64,000 nt of DNA from Stenotrophomonas maltophilia. GTDB lineage: Bacteria; Pseudomonadota; Gammaproteobacteria; Xanthomonadales; Xanthomonadaceae. The notes under the pieces are model-generated. The model was not told the origin of the DNA and made no database searches. It was given only the letters and a program-made list of their open reading frames with translations. The translations under genes and the position numbers were made by a program. The first letter of the stretch is position 1; each line of letters begins with the position of its first letter. The stretch covers positions 868,001 to 932,000 of the forward strand of contig NZ_CP037858.1 of NCBI RefSeq assembly GCF_006974125.1, read 5' to 3'. Shown here piece by piece: positions 51,096 to 60,057 of this stretch.

Positions 51096-51980
51096 TCAGG
51101 GTTTCGGCGCGAACTGCAGGCGGGTCCACACGCCGTAATGGTCCGAGGCCCAGCGACCGCTGTCGTCGGGCTGGTCGAACAGGAGCTTCGCCTCGCGCGC
51201 AACCAACTCGTCCTGCTGGAAGAAGATGTGGTCGATCCGGGAGGGCGCTTGGTAATAGTGGCGGTTGAGCGTACTGACCCCGGCAAGGTCGGTGTTCACG
51301 TGCACGCTGCCGTAGCTGTCGCCGTAGTGGCTGCGCAGCTCGCTCAGGTCGCCTGCATCCACCAGTGCATTGAAGTCGCCAGCGATCACCACCGGTGCGC
51401 CCGCCGACGTCGCGCTGATGAAGCGCAGCAGGTCCTCGACCTGGCTGCGACGGATGCGCTGCCCACTCTCGTCACTGCGCTCGTTCAGATGCGTGGCGTA
51501 GACGTTCACCGGCGCGCCGTCGACGTCGATGCGCAGGTGAGCGACAGTGCGGTAGTCGTCCAACGGCTGCAGCAGATGATCCCCCTGGGCGAGGATCGGC
51601 CGCCGGGTCAGCAGCGCATTGCCGTAGCGCTTCGGTGCACCCACCGGATCGGTGGACACGAACACATACCTGTAGCCGAGTTGGCTGGCCAGCCATTGCG
51701 CCTGGTTGCGCACGTTGCGGCGCTGGATCACCTCCTGCAGGGCAACCGCATCCGGCTGCAGGCGCTTGAGCTCGGCCAGGATGGTGCGGCGCCGGCTCGG
51801 CCAGTCTTCGCGGTCATGATGCAGGTTGAAGGTGACCATGCTCATGCCCGGCGCGGTGGCGACGTCAGCCGCTGCCGCGGCGACCGGCTCGGCCGCCATC
51901 ACCACGCCCGGCAATGCCAATGCAATTGCCAGCCCCAGGGCACGCACCATCGTGCGCACCCTTGCCGCCTGCTGCTTCAT
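51096..51980 (-). CDS. Exported endonuclease/exonuclease/phosphatase-family hydrolase
   Basis: 294 residues with a signal peptide (LGLAIALALPGVVMAAEP). All EEP catalytic motifs are visible: TFNLHHD (Asn), ALQEVI (metal Glu), GNALLTRRPIL, YATHLNE, GDFNALVD, RIDHIFF and ASDHYGVW. It hydrolyses phosphodiester or phosphomonoester bonds with Mg2+. It starts 2 nt after the large glucan-locus protein gene, so it is the last gene of that operon. I infer it may remove phosphate-bearing substituents from the glucan; DNA is an alternative substrate. Confidence 0.88.
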   Translation of the reverse strand: MKQQAARVRTMVRALGLAIALALPGVVMAAEPVAAAAADVATAPGMSMVTFNLHHDREDWPSRRRTILAELKRLQPDAVALQEVIQRRNVRNQAQWLASQLGYRYVFVSTDPVGAPKRYGNALLTRRPILAQGDHLLQPLDDYRTVAHLRIDVDGAPVNVYATHLNERSDESGQRIRRSQVEDLLRFISATSAGAPVVIAGDFNALVDAGDLSELRSHYGDSYGSVHVNTDLAGVSTLNRHYYQAPSRIDHIFFQQDELVAREAKLLFDQPDDSGRWASDHYGVWTRLQFAPKP

Positions 51981-51982
51981 CG

Positions 51983-54900
51983 TTACTGCCCCTTGCGCTC
52001 GGCGCGGCGCACCGCGCTCGGTACATCGATCTCGACCCGCGCCGGCAGCTGGTGCACGTGCAGTTCCTTGTTGACCCATTCCGCCGCTTCGCCGTTGATG
52101 GTGGCCTCGCCCGGATCACCGGCGTACGGCCACGGCAACACCACGCCACCAACCGGTGGCAGCAGGCCCGGCTGCACTTCCAGCACCAGCTGCTTGTCGC
52201 TGCGCTGCAGGCGGTAGTTCAGCTGGCCCTGCGGCGTGCGCAGGCCCTGAACAGCGATGCCCTCACCCTGCAGCCACGCGGTCGGCACGCCAGCGGCCAG
52301 CACCAGCGCATCGTCCATATCGCGGTTGTAAGCGAACATGTCCAGCGCCGAACGCACGAAATCCGAGGCCACCCACGCGTGCGGCAGGTCACCGACGAAG
52401 AACGGCTTGCGTGGCGTGTGCGAGACCACTTCGGCCCACTGGTTCCAGGCCTGCGGCGCACGGTCCTTGAAGAAGAATTCGGTGGCCTGCCAGGCGCGCT
52501 CGCGCCAGCCCAGGCGCACGAACGCCGCCACGTTGCGCCACTCGTACGGGGTGTAGTCCTTCCACTCCCGCTTGCCATCGCGGCGGGCCACGAACTCCTT
52601 CCAGTAGCGTTCGAAGGTCGCCTCCAGCGCCTGCTGCGGCAGTCGGCCCTGTTCGCCACCCGGCGCCAGCGCGATGGTGGTCGAGGTCGCGTCGAAATCG
52701 CCCAGCTCGGCCGAGCCTGGCAGGTAGTCGATGTTGTGCTGCTGCATCGCCGACAGCAGCGAGGCCTGCAGGTCATTACGGAACTGGTCACGCGATTCGG
52801 CGATCTGCATCGCCTCGACCTTGCCCAGCTGGGTCGCCAGCAGCGCCGCGTCCTTGTAGCCGCGCAACGCCCAGAAGTTGTCCCAGTACGAATGCATCGG
52901 CTTGGCCGAATAGCCTTCGTGGCTGATCGAGGCCGGCATCATCCCGTAGAAGGCCGGGTTGCGCGCGCGGTTCTCCTCGGTGCGCTCGCTGGCGCGCAGC
53001 TGCTCCATGTAGCTGTAAGCGCCCTGCACGTGCGGCCACATCAGCTCGGTGAAGGTACTGTCGCCGGTATAGCGCCCGTATTCGGCGATGCTGTAGATCA
53101 GCTCACCGTGGCTGTCGTTCTCCGGCACCGGGTCGCTGCCGCGCGCGTCGACGCAGCACGGCACCTTGCCGTTCTCGAACTGGTACGGCGCATACCAGTT
53201 GATGTAGTCACGCACCGCATCGCTGCGCCCCATGCGCAGCAGGCCCTCGGAAATCATCGCGCCATCGCGGATCCAGCTGCGCGCATACGACCGCGTGCCC
53301 GGCTGCAGGCGCGGCCCGACACGCGAGATCAGCATGTGCGCGACTGCCGTGCGCAGGGTGTCGACCAGCGGCTGGCCCGCAGCGGGCACCTGCAGCGAGA
53401 CCACGCCCAGCTTCTGCCGCCACTGCTCGGCCACCTGCGCCTGCGCCTTGGCCACGTCCAGCGCCTTCGGCGCCCAGCCACCGGTCTGCGGCAGCACCAC
53501 CGCCACCTCGCGGCTCTGGCCGGGCTCGAGCTTGATCGTGTAGATCAACGCGCCCGACGCCATGCCGGTGCTGTCCTTCACCGCGGTGGCCGCCGGGTAC
53601 TTGCCGTCCGCCAGATGCATCGCATCGAGCTTGCCATCGAACGTGCTGGCAAAGCGCGCATCCGGCACCTGCAGCGGGTAGATGCGCGGCTCTCCGTTGA
53701 CCCGCACCAGCTGCTCGCCCACATCCAGTGCATCGATGCGGCTGAAGCCACCGACGGTATTGAGGAACTGGGTGGGCGGATTGACCTGCCACGGCCGGAT
53801 CGCCAGTGCCAGGGTGTATTCGTGAGCGACCTTGTCCGGATTGCTCAGCCGGTAGCGGCCGATCAGCTGCGCACGCTCAGGCGTGCCCTGCACGAAGCTG
53901 GTCACCGCCAGGCCGACCTTCTCATGCACCCAGTCGACATTGGCGATCGGCAGGTAGTGATCCTGCAGCGACTGGGTGATGGCCACCTTGGACCAGTCCA
54001 GCAACTTGCCATCCAGGCGGATGAATGGCTCGATGCTGAAGCTGCCCTTGGCCGGCTCCAGTGCACCGTCCTCACTGATCAGTGCCTGTTCCTGGCCGCC
54101 ATCAAGGCCCAGCAGCGTCCAGTAGGGCTGCTCGCCCACATAGGCACGTGGCAGCGAGCCGCGCGGAAGGTCGGCGGCCACCGAGGACAGGAACGCGTTC
54201 GGCGTGGCCGCGAACGCCAGCGGCTTGAGCGCGATGTCACGGATGCCGTAGCGCCAGTTCGGGCCATCCTGCAGATCGAAGCGCACGTAGCGCGCATCGG
54301 TGTCCGGCAGGGCAAGCCAGTCGCGGCCACCCGCACCGCTGGTGACTTCGCGCACGCTACGCCAGTCACGGCCATCCTCGGAGGTGCGCACGGTGTAGCG
54401 GCGCGCCTCCAGGTTCGGCAGCCAGTCGATCACCACACCGCCGATTTCACGGCTCTTGTGCAGGTCCAGGCTGATGGTCTGCTGCTTGACGCCACCGCTG
54501 ATCCAGAACGTATCGCTCTTGCCGTCGATCATGCGATCCTGCAGCGCGGTGGCGGTATCGGCGATCACCGACGGCACCAGCGCCGAATCATCCTGCGGCG
54601 GCAGGCCCTGCAGGGTCAGCCTGTCGAAGCACACCGTGCCACGGCCGCCGACCTTGCTGTAGATGGTGAACTCGACGGCGGCGCTGCGTGCCATCTCCTT
54701 CTCGGGCGATGGCCCCCATGCCTTGTCGATCTGCCGGCGCCGGTACTCGACCGGCGTCCATGCCTTGGGGAAGCTGTAGCCGGGCCGGTTGACCCACCAG
54801 ACATTGTCGCCGCTGGCATCGATCAGCTTGAACTGCAGGTCGTTGCCCGGCGAATCACCGCGCAGCTGGAAGCCGAAGCGGTAATTGACCGGGTACTCGA

Positions 54901-55150
54901 TGTTCAGCGCGCGACGAATGCCGACGTAGCCGGAGACATCGTGGAAATCGTAGTCCAGGCACAGCGCGCGGCCACCGCCGGCTCCACTGACCGGGCGCAG
55001 CGAACCGCTGACCTGGTCGGACAGCACCAGCTTCCAGGCCGCGATGTCGTCGAAGTCGTCCAGCACCTTCGGTGCCGGCAGCGCCGGAGGTGCGGCGATC
55101 GCCAGGGAGGTCCACAACAGGCCCAGTCCAACGGCGATCGCTCGCTTCAT
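51983..55150 (-). CDS. Large exported carbohydrate-active protein with F5/8-type domain
   Basis: 1055 residues. Signal peptide (AIAVGLGLLWTSLAIAAPP). A CIA30/CBM-like domain (about 27-180, DDFDDIAAWKL, NYRFGFQLRGDSPGNDLQFKL) is followed by an F5/8 type C (discoidin) domain (about 200-330, DGKSDTFWISGG). The middle is beta-rich; the C-terminal half is an (alpha/alpha)6-like region (RSYARSWIRDGAMISEGLLR, PCCVDARGSDPVPENDSHGELIY). This looks like a glycoside hydrolase or phosphorylase of unknown specificity. Start ATG 55150 overlaps the permease stop (ATGA). Confidence 0.82.
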   Translation of the reverse strand: MKRAIAVGLGLLWTSLAIAAPPALPAPKVLDDFDDIAAWKLVLSDQVSGSLRPVSGAGGGRALCLDYDFHDVSGYVGIRRALNIEYPVNYRFGFQLRGDSPGNDLQFKLIDASGDNVWWVNRPGYSFPKAWTPVEYRRRQIDKAWGPSPEKEMARSAAVEFTIYSKVGGRGTVCFDRLTLQGLPPQDDSALVPSVIADTATALQDRMIDGKSDTFWISGGVKQQTISLDLHKSREIGGVVIDWLPNLEARRYTVRTSEDGRDWRSVREVTSGAGGRDWLALPDTDARYVRFDLQDGPNWRYGIRDIALKPLAFAATPNAFLSSVAADLPRGSLPRAYVGEQPYWTLLGLDGGQEQALISEDGALEPAKGSFSIEPFIRLDGKLLDWSKVAITQSLQDHYLPIANVDWVHEKVGLAVTSFVQGTPERAQLIGRYRLSNPDKVAHEYTLALAIRPWQVNPPTQFLNTVGGFSRIDALDVGEQLVRVNGEPRIYPLQVPDARFASTFDGKLDAMHLADGKYPAATAVKDSTGMASGALIYTIKLEPGQSREVAVVLPQTGGWAPKALDVAKAQAQVAEQWRQKLGVVSLQVPAAGQPLVDTLRTAVAHMLISRVGPRLQPGTRSYARSWIRDGAMISEGLLRMGRSDAVRDYINWYAPYQFENGKVPCCVDARGSDPVPENDSHGELIYSIAEYGRYTGDSTFTELMWPHVQGAYSYMEQLRASERTEENRARNPAFYGMMPASISHEGYSAKPMHSYWDNFWALRGYKDAALLATQLGKVEAMQIAESRDQFRNDLQASLLSAMQQHNIDYLPGSAELGDFDATSTTIALAPGGEQGRLPQQALEATFERYWKEFVARRDGKREWKDYTPYEWRNVAAFVRLGWRERAWQATEFFFKDRAPQAWNQWAEVVSHTPRKPFFVGDLPHAWVASDFVRSALDMFAYNRDMDDALVLAAGVPTAWLQGEGIAVQGLRTPQGQLNYRLQRSDKQLVLEVQPGLLPPVGGVVLPWPYAGDPGEATINGEAAEWVNKELHVHQLPARVEIDVPSAVRRAERKGQ

Positions 55151-55983
55151 CCCTTGACGCTCCCCAGCAACAGACCTTGGATGTAGTACCGCTGCAGCAC
55201 CAGGAACAGCGCCAGCACCGGAACCACGGTGACCACCGCGCCAGCCATCATCATTTCCACGTCCATGATGTGCTCGCGCGAGAGGGTGGCCAGTGCCACC
55301 GGCAAAGTGTAGTGCTCCTGGTCGGTCAACACGATCAACGGCCACATGAAATCGTTCCATGCGCCCATGAACGTGAAGATCGCCAGGGTCACCAGCACCG
55401 GCTTGAGCATCGGCAGCACGATCTGGAAGAAGATGCGCAGCTCCCCTGCCCCGTCGATGCGCGCCGCTTCGAGCAGTTCGTCCGGAATCGAACGCGCGTA
55501 CTGGCGTACCAGGAAGATACCGAACACGCTGGCCAGCGCCGGCACGATCGCGCCGCCGAAGCTGTTGACCAGTCCCAGCTGCTTCATCAGCAGGAACAGC
55601 GGCAGCATCGCCACCTGCGCCGGAATCACCAGCGCCGCCATCAGCACCTGGAACAGGCGCTCGCGGCCAACGAAGTTCAGCTTGGCGAAGGCGTAGCCGG
55701 CCATGGTGTTGAGCAGCAGCGAACCCAGCGTGATGCCCAGCGACACCAGCAGGCTGTTGGCGAAGTTGCCGCCCATGCCGGTGCGCGCGAACAGTTCATG
55801 GTAGTTGTGCGTGGTGATGCTCGACGGCAGCAGTGGCGGCGGGAAATGACTGGCCTGGCCCTGCGGCATGAACGAGACCGAGAGCATCCACAGCAGCGGT
55901 GCCAGGCTGACCAGGGCCAGCACCAGCAACGCACCATTGATCAACCACGGGTACCAGCGCGACTGGCCGATTTCACGACTCAT
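55147..55983 (-). CDS. Carbohydrate ABC transporter permease (MalG-like)
   Basis: 278 residues, six transmembrane helices. The ATPase-contact motif ELLEAARIDGAGELRIFFQI (EAA-loop) identifies an inner-membrane permease of the CUT1 sugar family. ATGA overlaps on both sides with the genes around it. It partners with the permease at 55980. Confidence 0.92.
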   Translation of the reverse strand: MSREIGQSRWYPWLINGALLVLALVSLAPLLWMLSVSFMPQGQASHFPPPLLPSSITTHNYHELFARTGMGGNFANSLLVSLGITLGSLLLNTMAGYAFAKLNFVGRERLFQVLMAALVIPAQVAMLPLFLLMKQLGLVNSFGGAIVPALASVFGIFLVRQYARSIPDELLEAARIDGAGELRIFFQIVLPMLKPVLVTLAIFTFMGAWNDFMWPLIVLTDQEHYTLPVALATLSREHIMDVEMMMAGAVVTVVPVLALFLVLQRYYIQGLLLGSVKG

Positions 55984-56861
55984 ACCAACTGCCTCTTGCG
56001 GCCGAAACGCAGCATCACGGTGGTCACCGCCAGGATGATCAGGAACAGCAGGAACGCCACCGCGGAGGCGCGCCCCAGGTTCCACCACTTGAAGCCTTCC
56101 TCGAACATGAAATACAGCACGCTGACGGTGCTCTGCAGCGGATCGCCGCGGGTCATCACGTACGGTTCGGCGAACAGCTGGAAGTACCCGGACACGGTGA
56201 TCACCCCCACCACCAGCAGCACCGGGCCGAGCATCGGCAGGGTGATGTGCAGGAACTGCTTCCAGCGCGAGGCGCCGTCGATGCGCGCGGCCTCGTACAG
56301 GTCATGCGGGATCGCCTGCAGGCCGGCCAGGAAGATCACCATGTTGTAACCGAAGTTCTTCCATACCGCGAACAGCATGATGGTCGGCATCGCCCAGTTG
56401 GGATCACCCAGCCAGTCGATCGGACTGATACCCAGATGGCCCAGGCCATAGTTCACCAGGCCGTAGCTGGTATGGAACAGGTAGCGCCAGATCACCGCCA
56501 CCGCTACCAGGGTGGTCACCACCGGCGCGAACAGCGCGGTGCGGAACAGCGCCTTGAAGCGTGCGGCCGGCGCATTGAGCAGCATCGCCGCGCCCAGCGA
56601 CACGCCGATCGACAACGGCACGCCGATCAGCACGAAGTAGGTGGTATTCCACAGCGACTTCCAGAACATCGGCGTCTGCAGCAGGTCGATGTAGTTGCCC
56701 AGCCCGACAAAGCGCAGGTTGCTGCTGTCGGCCAGCGCATACAGGTCGAAGTCGGTCACGCTCAGCGCCAGCGCCGAGGCCACCGGCAGGCCGAAGAACA
56801 CGCCCAGCACGATCAGCGAGGGGCCGGCGAAGATCCAGCCGGCAAGCGAAGTACGTTTCAT
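55980..56861 (-). CDS. Carbohydrate ABC transporter permease (MalF-like)
   Basis: 293 residues, six transmembrane helices with the EAA loop DLYEAARIDGASRWKQFLHI. Forms the heterodimeric channel with the MalG-like partner. Start ATG 56861 overlaps the stop of the binding-protein gene. No ATPase gene is present in the operon. Confidence 0.92.
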   Translation of the reverse strand: MKRTSLAGWIFAGPSLIVLGVFFGLPVASALALSVTDFDLYALADSSNLRFVGLGNYIDLLQTPMFWKSLWNTTYFVLIGVPLSIGVSLGAAMLLNAPAARFKALFRTALFAPVVTTLVAVAVIWRYLFHTSYGLVNYGLGHLGISPIDWLGDPNWAMPTIMLFAVWKNFGYNMVIFLAGLQAIPHDLYEAARIDGASRWKQFLHITLPMLGPVLLVVGVITVSGYFQLFAEPYVMTRGDPLQSTVSVLYFMFEEGFKWWNLGRASAVAFLLFLIILAVTTVMLRFGRKRQLV

Positions 56862-58198
56862 TGCGCGCTCCCGGCGGCGACGGCGCTGCTTGATCGCGGC
56901 GACGACACGCGCTGCTGCAGGCGTTGTTGTTCATGCATCCAGCGGCGCTTGGCCAGCACCTTGTCCACGCGCTGGTCCAGCTCTTCCACGGCCTTGTCCT
57001 GCGCCAGGCCACCGCGCACCACCTTCTCGGTGACGATGCGCATTTCCTGCACGATGCGCTCCCATTCGAGCACCTTCGGCGTCGGCTTGACCCGCTCCAG
57101 CTGGTCACGGAACGCGGCGGCCAGCGGATCGTTGGCCAGCGACGGCGCGTTCCAGGTACTGCGGCGCGGCGGCAGGTCGCCGATGATCGAATGGAAGCGC
57201 GCCTGGATTTCCGGTCGCGACAGGAATTCGATCAGCTTCCACGACGCTTCCTTCTGCTGCGACTTGCGGAAGATCACCAGGCTGGTGCCTCCGGCAATGC
57301 CGGCACCCGGGCCGTCCGGACCCGGCAGCGCGGCCGTGCCCCACTGCCCTTCCAGTTCCTTGGGCTGCAGCTTCTTGAACTCGCGGATGTTCCAGGGGCC
57401 GGAGATGTAGAACACATTGAAGCCACGGAAGAATTCGTCCCAGACGTTGGAGATCTGCGTCTCGGACATCTTCGGCGCCCAGCCCTGCTCGAACATGTTG
57501 GCGTAGAAGGCGAGCGTGCGGCGGAAGCCCGGGCTGGCGAAGTTGCCGCGGGTGTCGTCGTCACGCAGCAGCGGGTCGGGCTGCTGCAGCGCCAGCGACA
57601 GCTGCTGCTCGAACTCGTTGATCGGCATCAGCACCGCATAGCGGTTCGGGCCCTGCATGCGCTTGATCGCCGCCATCTGCTCGTCCCACTCCTGCCACGT
57701 GCGCGGCGGGTGGTCGTAGCCGGCCTTGGCCAGCAGGTCCTTGCGGTAGTAGATCAGGCGCGTATCGACGTACCACGGCACGCCGACCAGCTCGCCGTGG
57801 ATCACGTTGGTATCCCAGATGCCCTGGAAATAATCCTTCTCATCGACCACGGCCGAATGATCAACGAACGGCTGCAACGGCGTCAGCGCATCGAGCTCGG
57901 CAAACTCCGGCACCCAGGTGTTGCCCAGCTGGCAGACATCCGGCAGGCCATCGGCGGCGAACGCGGTCAACAGCTTCTCGTGCGCGGCGGTCCACGGAAT
58001 GTTCTGCACATCCACCTTGATGCCGGGGTTTTCGGCTTCGAACTCATGGATCAGTTCGCTGACCACCTCGGCTTCGCGGCCCATCGCCCAGAAGCGCACG
58101 GTGGTGGTGCCCGGTTCGGTACGGGCGCAGCCGGCCACGGCCAGTGCGGCCAGGGCAGGCAGCGCCCAGCGGCGCAGGCGGTCGGTCCAGTTCGGCAT
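56858..58198 (-). CDS. Sugar-binding lipoprotein of the ABC importer
   Basis: 446 residues. Lipobox LAVAGC (Cys about 24), then an extracellular solute-binding protein family 1 fold (TTTVRFWAMGREAEVVSELI, GLPDVCQLGNTWVPEFAEL, GVPWYVDTRLIYYRKDLL). It would hold oligosaccharides in the periplasm for the two permeases. Start ATG 58198, 4 nt after the glucanase stop. A longer N-terminus is possible but without a lipobox-ready signal. Confidence 0.9.
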   Translation of the reverse strand: MPNWTDRLRRWALPALAALAVAGCARTEPGTTTVRFWAMGREAEVVSELIHEFEAENPGIKVDVQNIPWTAAHEKLLTAFAADGLPDVCQLGNTWVPEFAELDALTPLQPFVDHSAVVDEKDYFQGIWDTNVIHGELVGVPWYVDTRLIYYRKDLLAKAGYDHPPRTWQEWDEQMAAIKRMQGPNRYAVLMPINEFEQQLSLALQQPDPLLRDDDTRGNFASPGFRRTLAFYANMFEQGWAPKMSETQISNVWDEFFRGFNVFYISGPWNIREFKKLQPKELEGQWGTAALPGPDGPGAGIAGGTSLVIFRKSQQKEASWKLIEFLSRPEIQARFHSIIGDLPPRRSTWNAPSLANDPLAAAFRDQLERVKPTPKVLEWERIVQEMRIVTEKVVRGGLAQDKAVEELDQRVDKVLAKRRWMHEQQRLQQRVSSPRSSSAVAAGSAQ

Positions 58199-58202
58199 CG
58201 GG

Positions 58203-59807
58203 TTACTTGCCCTGGCCTGTGGTGCGGTTGGCATTGTTCTTCTGTTCCTGCGCGGCAGCCGCGCGTGATTCGGCGATACCCACCGCGCGTGCCGCCGCGG
58301 CCTTTTCGTCTTTCTGCAGTTCCAGTGGCTGGAACGAACCTTCCGGTGCCAGCCAGCCACCACTGAACCCGGCCCGTTCCAGGCCCTTGCGGATGTACGG
58401 GTTCTTCTTCATCACTTCCCATACGAAGTCATCGCGGTAGTTGGCGATCATGGTCAGGATCGGCCCCTGGTCGATGGCGATGTAATCGCTGGCGACCCAG
58501 CCGCGATCCGGCACCAGGCGGCCGGTCTTGATCGGGATGTCGTAGTTGAAGCTGGGATTGAACGAATCAAGGAAGCCGTAGCTGGAATAGATGTAGTCGC
58601 CGTAGCGCTTGTGCATTTCCAGCGTGGCCGGGATCACCTGCTCGGGCGCGAACACCACCGAAGCAATCGCGGCGGTCGGTGCGATGGTGCCGTCATCGAA
58701 GTTCTCGCGCAGGCCGGCACCGCGCGAAGAGTAGTGGCGGAACTGGCGCTGCTCGCCTCGGTATTCCTGCGTGGTGTTCTGCGGGCCGTCGCTGGCGGTC
58801 AGGCCCCATACGTTCTCGCCGTAGTCCTTCCACTGCATCGGGTTGGCGATGGCGTACTCGCGCTGGGCCAGGGCAGCCGAGCGGCTGTTGAGGAAGTAGG
58901 TGCTGCCGCGCTCGCGCATGTACGCGTCCTGGATGTCGCGGAAGTCGATCCAGACGTGGCTGTACTGGTGGCCGAACAGCGGGCCGAAGGACAGGTATTC
59001 CTGGCCCTGGTAGACACCCCAGTCGTTGTCGTAGGTACGCGTCCACACGGTCCACGCATCCGGGCTGACCGGGTGCGTCGGCGAACCCAGGGCGAGGATG
59101 TAGACCATCATCACCTCGTTGTAGCCCATCCAGTCATGGTCGATGAAGCCGCTCTCCGGGAACCAGCCCATCGAGATCAGCGGCGCACGCTGCTGCAGCC
59201 ACGGCCAGTCGACCTTCTTGTACAACGTGTCGGCGATCTGGCGGATTTCCTTCTCGCGCGGATCGTCGCCGTCGTAGTACGACTGCGCGAACAGCACGCC
59301 CATCATCAGCAGCGCGGTATCCACCGAGGACAGTTCGACCCAGCTGTCGTAGCGACGGCCTTCCTGCATGTCCAGGAAGTGGTAGTAGAAGCCCTTGTAG
59401 CCGGCCTTGCCGGTACGCTGCGGGCCCATCGGCACGTCGCGGAAGAATTTCAGGGTGGTCAGGGTGCGGTCGATCGCCTGGTTGCGGCTGACCCAGCCGT
59501 TCTCGATACCGATCGGATACGCGGTCAGCGCGAAGCCGACCGAGGCGATGCTGGCGAACGGCCGCGACGGATAGCGGTCCGGGGTCAGGCCATTGATCTC
59601 GTTGGTGGTATCCCAGAAGAACTGGAAGGTACGACGCTCGATGTCATCGAACAGCGGCGGCAGCACCGGCTTCATCGGCCGCGGCGGTGCGTCGGCCTCG
59701 ATCAGGATCACCGGCGGCCGCGGCTTGGCAGGTTCCTGCTGGGCCGGCTGGCAGGCGGCCACGGCCAGGCTCAACGCTGCGGCGGACAACAGATGGCGTG
59801 CCTGCAT
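58203..59807 (-). CDS. GH144-like endo-beta-1,2-glucanase lipoprotein
   Basis: 534 residues. Lipoprotein signal with LAVAAC (Cys about 19), then an (alpha/alpha)6 glucoamylase-type domain (PF10091-like): FFWDTTNEINGLTPDRYPSR, ASVGFALTAYPIGIENGWVS, GFYYHFLDMQEGRRYDSWVE, GYNEVMMVYILALGSPTHPV, PDRGWVASDYIAIDQGPILT. This domain in GH144 cleaves beta-1,2-glucans internally, and a related one sits in cyclic beta-1,2-glucan synthase. Start ATG 59807 follows GGAGAAA. It leads the transporter operon, under a LacI-like operator. Specificity inferred from family. Confidence 0.85.
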   Translation of the reverse strand: MQARHLLSAAALSLAVAACQPAQQEPAKPRPPVILIEADAPPRPMKPVLPPLFDDIERRTFQFFWDTTNEINGLTPDRYPSRPFASIASVGFALTAYPIGIENGWVSRNQAIDRTLTTLKFFRDVPMGPQRTGKAGYKGFYYHFLDMQEGRRYDSWVELSSVDTALLMMGVLFAQSYYDGDDPREKEIRQIADTLYKKVDWPWLQQRAPLISMGWFPESGFIDHDWMGYNEVMMVYILALGSPTHPVSPDAWTVWTRTYDNDWGVYQGQEYLSFGPLFGHQYSHVWIDFRDIQDAYMRERGSTYFLNSRSAALAQREYAIANPMQWKDYGENVWGLTASDGPQNTTQEYRGEQRQFRHYSSRGAGLRENFDDGTIAPTAAIASVVFAPEQVIPATLEMHKRYGDYIYSSYGFLDSFNPSFNYDIPIKTGRLVPDRGWVASDYIAIDQGPILTMIANYRDDFVWEVMKKNPYIRKGLERAGFSGGWLAPEGSFQPLELQKDEKAAAARAVGIAESRAAAAQEQKNNANRTTGQGK

Positions 59808-59860
59808 GGCGCGATTTCTCCGGTGGTCTGATCGATGGGAAAGCATAACGTCCAATGATC

Positions 59861-59874
59861 TGAAATCGTTTACA
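59861..59874 (-). promoter_or_regulatory. LacI-type operator candidate before the glucanase operon
   Basis: Minus strand TGTAAACGATTTCA: imperfect dyad around central CG, typical for LacI-family proteins. TTGTAA at its upstream edge could be part of a -35. Confidence 0.5.
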
Positions 59875-59886
59875 AGGTGCGTTCTT

Positions 59887-59907
59887 AAAAAACCACGAAA
59901 ATCGTGG
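59887..59907 (-). terminator. Terminator between the TonB receptor and the glucanase operon
   Basis: Minus strand CCACGA-ttt-TCGTGG followed by TTTTTT, about 150 nt beyond the receptor stop. Separates the two transcription units. Confidence 0.75.
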
Positions 59908-59960
59908 CCTGACACCGCGATCATTGCCCACGCCGCTGCCCCCTGGCCGGCAGCGGCGTG

Positions 59961-60034
59961 GGCAATGGACCGGCACGAAGCCGGCCATTGCCATGTATCC
60001 ATTCAGCCGATGCCGCCGGCGGACCGGCGGCATC
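59961..60034. repeat. Two GC-rich hairpins after the TonB receptor gene
   Basis: 59961-59992 (GGCAATGG..CCGGC-acgaa-GCCGG..CCATTGCC) and 60009-60034 (GATGCCGCCGG-cgga-CCGGCGGCATC). No GTAG head; possible mRNA-stabilising structures. Confidence 0.6.
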
Positions 60035-60057
60035 GGGTCGTGCATCTACACCCAGAC

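Noticed and set aside
51914..55186. 1090-codon plus-strand frame opposite the F5/8-domain protein
   Set aside because: Antisense shadow; the minus-strand frame has a signal peptide, domains and ATGA overlaps with neighbours.
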